A stretch of 64,000 nt of DNA, from contig NZ_JAFKOK010000002.1 in NCBI RefSeq assembly GCF_017303295.1, positions 186,001 to 250,000 on the forward strand, given 5' to 3'. Below the pieces are notes generated by a model, which made no database searches, was not told the DNA's origin, and saw nothing but the letters and a program-made list of their open reading frames with translations. Position 1 is the first letter of the stretch. The number at the start of each line of letters is the position of its first letter. Source of the DNA: Rhodobacter sp. NTK016B (GTDB taxonomy: Bacteria; Pseudomonadota; Alphaproteobacteria; Rhodobacterales; Rhodobacteraceae). The position numbers and the translations under genes are program-made. Below, piece after piece: positions 59,494 to 64,000 of the stretch.

Positions 59494-59822
59494 TCATCAT
59501 CCTCGGACTTTTCCGGGGCCGCGCGTTCCATCGCCTCGGACAATCCAGCCATCAGCGCCGCGCCGTCGGTCTGCATCAGCGCGCCAACGTCGCGCGGGGT
59601 CAGACCCTCGTGGTGATCCTTGGCGCAAGCCCAGATCAGCGCGCGTTGCGCGGTCAGCGTGGCGCGCGCGCCGCCCTCGATGCGCGCCAGTTCGCGCAGC
59701 GGGTCGAGACCGGTGCGCGCGACCTCGGCCTCGAAGTCGCACAGCGCATTCACATCGGCACATAAGCGCAACGGAGTGCCATCGCGCAGCAACACCGCGA
59801 CCAGTTCGGGCGCGCGCATCAC
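59463..59822 (-). CDS. Tail assembly chaperone G-like protein
   Basis: The 119-residue protein has a beta-rich N-terminal part (MMRAPELVAVLLRDGTPLRL) and helices, ending EDDEPGKPTPPEA. It lies between the tail tube and tape measure genes, the place of gpG in lambda. Ribosomes that slip at GGGAAAG before its stop would make the GT extension. Confidence 0.75.
   Translation of the reverse strand: MMRAPELVAVLLRDGTPLRLCADVNALCDFEAEVARTGLDPLRELARIEGGARATLTAQRALIWACAKDHHEGLTPRDVGALMQTDGAALMAGLSEAMERAAPEKSEDDEPGKPTPPEA
59484..59490 (-). promoter_or_regulatory. Slippery heptamer GGGAAAG for programmed -1 frameshift
   Basis: On the minus strand the heptamer is in phase with the G-like frame: CCG GGA AAG, matching X XXY YYZ. 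The downstream frame opens only between the tandem TGA stops (59494-59499 area) and the G stop at 59463, and the heptamer lies within that 30-base window. GGGAAAG is the same heptamer used by lambda G-GT. Confidence 0.75.
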
Positions 59823-60283
59823 GCGCCGCCCCCGGCAGCGGCATTGGCGACGGTCGCCATAAGGCGCCAGGTCGTGCGCATCATCACGACGCCCTTGAGC
59901 TGCCCGACAGGCTTGTATTCCTTCACGTAGCCCATGCAGGTGACGGTCTTGCCGCCGACGCCGATCTCGACAAGGTGCAGCTCTTTCAGAGCCGTCACCG
60001 GGTCGCGCTCGGCCAGCTCGGTCAGCGCGGTATCGCCCGCCGACCCATCGTCAAGCAGATGGTCGATCGCGTAGTCGACGGCGGGCAGGATGCCGGGCAT
60101 GTTTTCTTCGGCGAAGCCGGGCGAGTCCTGATTGGTGATGTCGAGATCCGACGGCATGCGGTCGGGCCATTCGACATTCTGCAAGCCGGTGATCTTCGTC
60201 CAATCCGGGGACTCACCCCGGCCGACGCGGATCGTGGCGTTATGCGCCAGCTTCGGCGCGATCGAATAGGCGGGGGCAGGCAT
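59819..60283 (-). CDS. Major tail (tube) protein
   Basis: The 154-residue protein starts MPAPAYSIAPKLAHNATIRV, with WTKITGLQNVEWPDRMPSDL and ITNQDSPGFAEENMPGI, a typical tail tube beta-barrel pattern. It follows the tail terminator and precedes the chaperones, the standard order in siphoviruses. Its stop overlaps the G-like start by 4 bases. Confidence 0.8.
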   Translation of the reverse strand: MPAPAYSIAPKLAHNATIRVGRGESPDWTKITGLQNVEWPDRMPSDLDITNQDSPGFAEENMPGILPAVDYAIDHLLDDGSAGDTALTELAERDPVTALKELHLVEIGVGGKTVTCMGYVKEYKPVGQLKGVVMMRTTWRLMATVANAAAGGGA

Positions 60284-60294
60284 GGGCTATCCTT

Positions 60295-60756
60295 TCAAGG
60301 TTGCATCCGGGCGCACCAGCTCTGCACGCCGAATGTCAAAGTGAGGGTTCCGATGCGGGGCGACCCCGTACCGGAAATGTCGATGGCAGAGGATTGCAGC
60401 GCGACGTCGCGCGCCGGTCCCGTGCCGCGCATCAACGCGGCTTCGATCGGGTCGATCAGGGCGATAGCCGCGTCATCGAGCGCGTTCTCGGCCTCGGGGC
60501 CGTCCGTGCCGTTGAGGCCCTTGGCCTTCATCTTGACGACGACGACGGCGCGGAAATCCTGCGCCATCGTGTCCATGGTGGCCGGTTCGCGGCCTTCGGT
60601 CGGGACGGCGATCCCCACGATCGGCAGGGCGTCGGGCGAAATGTCCTGCGCCCAGGCCGATACGATCCTGGCCCCGGCGAGCGGCGCGTGCTCGGCGATC
60701 GCCGAGGCCACCGCCGCGCGCAGATCAGCGCGCAGCGCCTTGCGTTCGGCGCTCAT
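60295..60756 (-). CDS. Tail terminator / minor tail protein (gpU-like role)
   Basis: The 153-residue alpha/beta protein (MSAERKALRADLRAAVASAI, ISPDALPIVGIAVPTEGREP, RAVVVVKMKAKGLNGTDG) matches the tail-terminator pattern and position, directly upstream of the tail tube. It would cap the tube at the head end. It overlaps the next upstream gene by 4 bases. Confidence 0.7.
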   Translation of the reverse strand: MSAERKALRADLRAAVASAIAEHAPLAGARIVSAWAQDISPDALPIVGIAVPTEGREPATMDTMAQDFRAVVVVKMKAKGLNGTDGPEAENALDDAAIALIDPIEAALMRGTGPARDVALQSSAIDISGTGSPRIGTLTLTFGVQSWCARMQP

Positions 60757-61076
60757 GTCTCCAGCGCCTCAAGCTCGACCAGCAGATGCCCATCAATAGC
60801 GGGCGATCCCTGCGGCCAGACATTGGAGACGCGATAGGCGCCCGAAGCATCCGCGACGCGATCATCGCGCGCCACCTCGGGCACCAGATCGGCGCGCACG
60901 CGCCAGCTCGGCGACATGACGAGCATATCCACCCCGTCGGGACCGATCGCGCGCACTGGCGTGCGGCGCAGGATGGATTGCACCACCCGCGCCGCGCCGC
61001 CCTCGGGCGTGTAGGTCACAGGCCCGCCGATCACGGCAGCGGCGATACCGCTCAGACCGTCAGCGAGTCGCGTCAC
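60753..61076 (-). CDS. Head-tail joining (neck) protein
   Basis: The 107-residue beta-rich product (MTRLADGLSGIAAAVIGGPV, RRTPVRAIGPDGVDMLVMSP) sits between the DUF2190-like protein and the tail terminator, the place of FII-like neck proteins. Size and beta pattern agree; sequence identity to a named family is not certain. Confidence 0.65.
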   Translation of the reverse strand: MTRLADGLSGIAAAVIGGPVTYTPEGGAARVVQSILRRTPVRAIGPDGVDMLVMSPSWRVRADLVPEVARDDRVADASGAYRVSNVWPQGSPAIDGHLLVELEALET

Positions 61077-61405
61077 CGGATCGCGCCATCCAGAAGGACA
61101 GTTCCCTCGGCCGAGGGGCTCTCGGCCGAGGCGAGCGCCGCGCCAACCAGCGTGTTGCCCGAGGCGGTCGTGGTGAACACGAAATTCGTGTTATCCCAAT
61201 AGAGCGCCGCCCCGGCCGTCCAAGCCTGCGCCGCCGTCTTGGCATGCGTCGCAACACCCCGACGGCGGATTTCGACCGCGTCGCCGCTTTCGGCCGCATG
61301 CACGGCAAGGCCGAAGATCTTGCCCACCAGCACGCCCTCGCCCGAGGCGACCGCGCGCGGGGCAACCACCGAGACGACTTCGCCCGGCTGAATGAAGTTC
61401 TTCAT
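61073..61405 (-). CDS. DUF2190 family protein (capsid decoration / head-associated)
   Basis: The 110-residue protein (MKNFIQPGEVVSVVAPRAVA, SGEGVLVGKIFGLAVHAAES) has the DUF2190 pattern, also ending with GNTLVGAALASAESPSAEGT. In siphoviruses it lies next to the major capsid gene and decorates the head. The start at 61405 is supported by the GGGAAAGAG ribosome site. Confidence 0.75.
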   Translation of the reverse strand: MKNFIQPGEVVSVVAPRAVASGEGVLVGKIFGLAVHAAESGDAVEIRRRGVATHAKTAAQAWTAGAALYWDNTNFVFTTTASGNTLVGAALASAESPSAEGTVLLDGAIR

Positions 61406-61442
61406 CTCTTTCCCTTTCGGTTTCGGGCCGCGCCCGAATGTC

Positions 61443-61469
61443 AAAAGGGCGGCCCGATCGCCGCCCCTT
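61443..61469 (-). terminator. Terminator between the capsid fusion and DUF2190-like gene
   Basis: On the minus strand AAGGGGCGGC pairs with GCCGCCCTT (one unpaired G) and is followed by TT, giving a T run of four. It lies 28 bases after the capsid stop, in the 90-base gap. It may partly stop transcription so that the capsid is made in excess. Confidence 0.65.
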
Positions 61470-61496
61470 GCTTCACTGATTGTGTATCAGCGCGGG

Positions 61497-63566
61497 TTAC
61501 TGGCCCGGATTGAACCAGCCGCCGACGCGCCCCGCCGACCCGGCGGCGAAATCGTGTTCCAGGGACCACGACATGCCCGACCGGCCGAAGGGTTCTTCCA
61601 TCCGCATACGCGGGCCGCTCGCGCCTTCCAGGAAGCCGAACACGAATTGCGCGGCGTCGGCCGGGTCGGTCAGCAGATACCAGCCATTGCCCTTGAGTTC
61701 GGCCGAGGACAGCACCGTCAGCTTGCCCGCGAACGGGTTGACCTTGGCGGCGTCGGCGGGAACGAGCGGCGACACGACTTGCTCGGCCGCCGTTTCCTGA
61801 TCCGGCGACACCAGGAGGATACGCGCCGACAGGTTCAGGCTGGCCCCGCCGAGGGACTTGTGCTTGCGGATCGCGGCGCGTCCCGTGCCCAGGGTATCGA
61901 CACCGATCGCCGCGCCCGCGTTCGCCTTGGTGCCGTCGTTCGTGTTGAACACGGCGCGATTGTTCGACAGCGTCGGGCCATTCCCCGAATTGCCGAAGCA
62001 GACCGCGAAGAACGTCATTTCCTCGAACCGCGCGACCATGCGGCCCTGATCAGCGATCGCGTCGGCAATCGCGCCGGTGTCATCGTTGATCAGCACCTGC
62101 CGGGTCACGTCGAAGCGCACGGCATAGGGCACCAGCGTCACCGCTTCCGCCGATTCCCCGATCGTCCCCGCCTTGATCTCGCCGCCCTCGCCCAGCTTTT
62201 GCAGCATCGGGAAGTCACCGGGCCGGATGATCGAATGCGCTCGGAAATCCTTGAACGACTTCTCGCGGGCGATCTGGCGATAGATCGACGGGGCCTCGCG
62301 GTAACGGTCGGCCAGCGCCTTGTTGAGCGCGTTCGACAGCGCCAGCGGGAAATCCGAGGTCGAATGCATGTCCATGAAGACGCGCAGGCGGTCGTCGGCG
62401 GTGCGCAGCGAGCCGCGATAGCCCGAGGCATTCGCCGCCATTTCCACGAGCGACATGGACATGAACGGCCGCGCGCGATCGTCGGTCGGATCGCGGCGGG
62501 CAAACTGCGCCGCAAGCGCGGCCGTCATCCCCGCGCGGCGGGTTTCACGCTCATCGCGCAGAATGCGGGTCGAAGGCCCGCGCGTCGGTTTCGGCACGTT
62601 GTGTCCTTTCTGTTGGTAATGGGCGATCACGCCGCGCAGGCCGATCCCCTGGGCGATGAAGTCGCCCGCCTGGCTCAGACTGCCGCCGTTCATTTCGACA
62701 ATGGCGCAGATCGCCGACGCCTCGGCGGCGGGGCCGGTGTCGTCATCATCCTCGGCCGCGTCGTCGTCGCCCTGGGCGTCGTCGTCATCTTCGGGGGTAT
62801 CGCCACCGGCGGGCGGCGTGTCGTCGGCAGCGTCGCCGCCTTCGGTCGTGTCGTCACCCTGCCCCGTGGTCAGGTCGTCGTCGTCTTCCGGGTCCATGTC
62901 GGATTCCTTCATTTGCGGTGTTGCGGGCGGTGTCCCGCCAATCCAGGCCATGACGGCCTGCGGTGACGGGCTTGCAGCCCGTGGCCCCGCCAGCAGGTGC
63001 CGGGGGGAATGGTGATAGGTGGCATAGGCGAAGGCCGCGGCGTCCGACGCCACCGAGGCATCGGCGCGGGTCGCGAAACCGGCCGCGACCGCATCCTCGG
63101 CCGTGAACCACGTTTCCGCGCGCATGATCTCGCGCGCGGCCTCGGCGGTGATCCCGGCGCGGGTCGCGTAAACCTCGGCATAGCCCTGCGACATGAGCGC
63201 GAGCGAGTCGGCCATGTCGCGATGTTCGGCCTCGGTGCCGCGTCCTTCGATGAAGGGCACGGCCGGGTCGTGGATCATCATCATTGCGCCGGTCAGCATG
63301 ACGATGTCTTCGCCCGCCATCGCGACCAGACTGCCCGCGCTTGCGGCAATCCCCGACACCACGACCGAGACCTTGCCGGAATAGCCGCTCAGGGCGTGGA
63401 ACACGGCCAAGCCCTCGGTCGCGAGACCGCCGGGGCAGTTCAGATAGACCGTGACGTCATCCCCGCCCGCGCGCGCCAGCTCGGCCCGCACCGTCGCGGC
63501 GGTAAAATGCGGCTCATCGGGCCAAGGCGGCGCCCCGACCATCCCTTCCAGGTAAATTTCAGGCAT
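61497..63566 (-). CDS. ClpP-like prohead protease fused to major capsid protein
   Basis: The 689-residue protein has a ClpP-type protease domain (1 to about 215) with S76 in SGIAASAGSL and H99 in MMMIHDP. A very acidic, Asp-rich linker (about 221-278) follows, then a helical scaffold-like stretch and a capsid domain (about 380-689: LVEMAANASGYRGSLRTADD, FDVTRQVLINDDTGAIADAI). Protease and capsid are usually separate genes; fusions are known. The ATG at 63566 overlaps the portal stop by 8 bases; in-frame ATG codons at residues 219 and 224 could permit separate capsid translation. Confidence 0.85.
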   Translation of the reverse strand: MPEIYLEGMVGAPPWPDEPHFTAATVRAELARAGGDDVTVYLNCPGGLATEGLAVFHALSGYSGKVSVVVSGIAASAGSLVAMAGEDIVMLTGAMMMIHDPAVPFIEGRGTEAEHRDMADSLALMSQGYAEVYATRAGITAEAAREIMRAETWFTAEDAVAAGFATRADASVASDAAAFAYATYHHSPRHLLAGPRAASPSPQAVMAWIGGTPPATPQMKESDMDPEDDDDLTTGQGDDTTEGGDAADDTPPAGGDTPEDDDDAQGDDDAAEDDDDTGPAAEASAICAIVEMNGGSLSQAGDFIAQGIGLRGVIAHYQQKGHNVPKPTRGPSTRILRDERETRRAGMTAALAAQFARRDPTDDRARPFMSMSLVEMAANASGYRGSLRTADDRLRVFMDMHSTSDFPLALSNALNKALADRYREAPSIYRQIAREKSFKDFRAHSIIRPGDFPMLQKLGEGGEIKAGTIGESAEAVTLVPYAVRFDVTRQVLINDDTGAIADAIADQGRMVARFEEMTFFAVCFGNSGNGPTLSNNRAVFNTNDGTKANAGAAIGVDTLGTGRAAIRKHKSLGGASLNLSARILLVSPDQETAAEQVVSPLVPADAAKVNPFAGKLTVLSSAELKGNGWYLLTDPADAAQFVFGFLEGASGPRMRMEEPFGRSGMSWSLEHDFAAGSAGRVGGWFNPGQ

Positions 63567-64000
63567 CAAGGGTCCTTTCGCTTTCGGAATTTCCGAGCTG
63601 GACGGCCGCGCCGGGCTGTTTCAGCGCGGCCAGATCGCGGCGGCGCTGCATATCGGCGTCGATCTCGCGGTCGATTTCGTCAGGGTCATATCCCGAGGCG
63701 CGGATCTCGCCCCGGCGCGAGGCCAGACCGGCCTCGATGCGCTGCACGGCAACTTGCGTTTCGGTTTTGGGGTCTGCCATGACCGGAGGCGGCGGGGTCC
63801 AGTCGATCCGCGCCTTCGACAGCGCGCGGATCGCGGCGAAGCCGCCCGCGTTGAATGCCCAATCCTTCAAGATCCAGTTGCCAGTCGGGCGACACATGCC
63901 CGGCAAGGCCATGTGCCATTGCCAGCGCTCGACATTCTGGCCCATGTCGATCCGGCCGAGACGCCCCGAGGCGAAATTGACCCCGGTCAGGTCACCTGTC
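63559..64000 (-). CDS. Phage portal protein, C-terminal part (cut by window edge)
   Basis: About 146 residues are visible, from TGDLTGVNFASGRLGRIDMG on to WQWHMALPGMCRP and the end. This DLTGVNFxSGR motif and the Trp-rich helix are characteristic of lambda-type portal proteins. The N-terminal part lies beyond 64,000. It forms the ring through which DNA is packed. Confidence 0.8.
   Translation of the reverse strand, partial: TGDLTGVNFASGRLGRIDMGQNVERWQWHMALPGMCRPTGNWILKDWAFNAGGFAAIRALSKARIDWTPPPPVMADPKTETQVAVQRIEAGLASRRGEIRASGYDPDEIDREIDADMQRRRDLAALKQPGAAVQLGNSESERTLDA

Noticed and set aside
1-64000. CRISPR arrays, rRNA genes and insertion sequences
   Set aside because: I saw no spaced direct repeats, no rRNA and no transposase-type protein or terminal repeats in the window.

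Overview
The window is GC-rich, densely packed alphaproteobacterial DNA. TRAP and TTT uptake systems, short translational overlaps (ATGA, TGATG) and GTA-neighbourhood-type phage genes point to a Rhodobacteraceae/Paracoccaceae-like organism; this is inference from gene content, as no rRNA or complete tRNA is present.

Region 1 (1-32.7 kb) is chromosomal catabolic DNA with five uptake systems beside enzymes. (a) 1-8.8 kb: a secreted tannase/feruloyl-esterase-type protein (cut by the window edge), a TRAP transporter, a MarR regulator and a divergent acyl-CoA ligase / enoyl-CoA hydratase / SDR operon, followed by a LysR regulator. A shared palindrome lies in front of the esterase and between marR and the ligase. 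(b) 9.7-15.5 kb: TctC, a TctA-TctB fusion, two paralogous metal-dependent amidohydrolases and a Rieske ferredoxin. (c) 15.6-23.2 kb: a TetR regulator divergent from an Opp/Dpp-type ABC transporter operon that contains a metallophosphoesterase and ends with a tyrosine-phosphatase-like protein, suggesting uptake and dephosphorylation of a phosphorylated substrate. (d) 23.4-26.6 kb: a second TctC, a CaiC-like CoA ligase and a DsbA-fold isomerase. (e) 26.7-32.7 kb: an alpha/beta hydrolase, then a GntR-flanked operon of a TIGR04076-type protein, an aldo/keto reductase and a second TRAP transporter.

Region 2 (33-43.1 kb) is a transition zone: YqiJ/YqiK (NfeD/flotillin) membrane genes, an HTH protein resembling mobile mystery protein A, a 45-nt 3' tRNA fragment ending in CCA, two small conserved proteins, a large SIR2-domain protein with visibly lower GC (candidate single-gene anti-phage defence), a membrane protein and a lipoprotein. 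The tRNA fragment looks like the left edge of an integrated element extending rightwards.

Region 3 (43.3-64 kb) is most of the late module of a siphovirus-type prophage on the minus strand, read from the right edge: portal (cut), ClpP-protease/major-capsid fusion, DUF2190-like protein, neck and tail-terminator proteins, tail tube, G/GT-type tail chaperones with the slippery heptamer GGGAAAG, tape measure, distal tail protein, tail hub with five 44-residue repeats, tail fibre, endolysin and overlapping Rz/Rz1-type spanins. The tail operon is interrupted by accessory genes: a plus-strand retropepsin-like protease, an AT-rich DUF2971-like gene and two small genes. Terminase, integrase, repressor and replication genes would lie beyond 64 kb.
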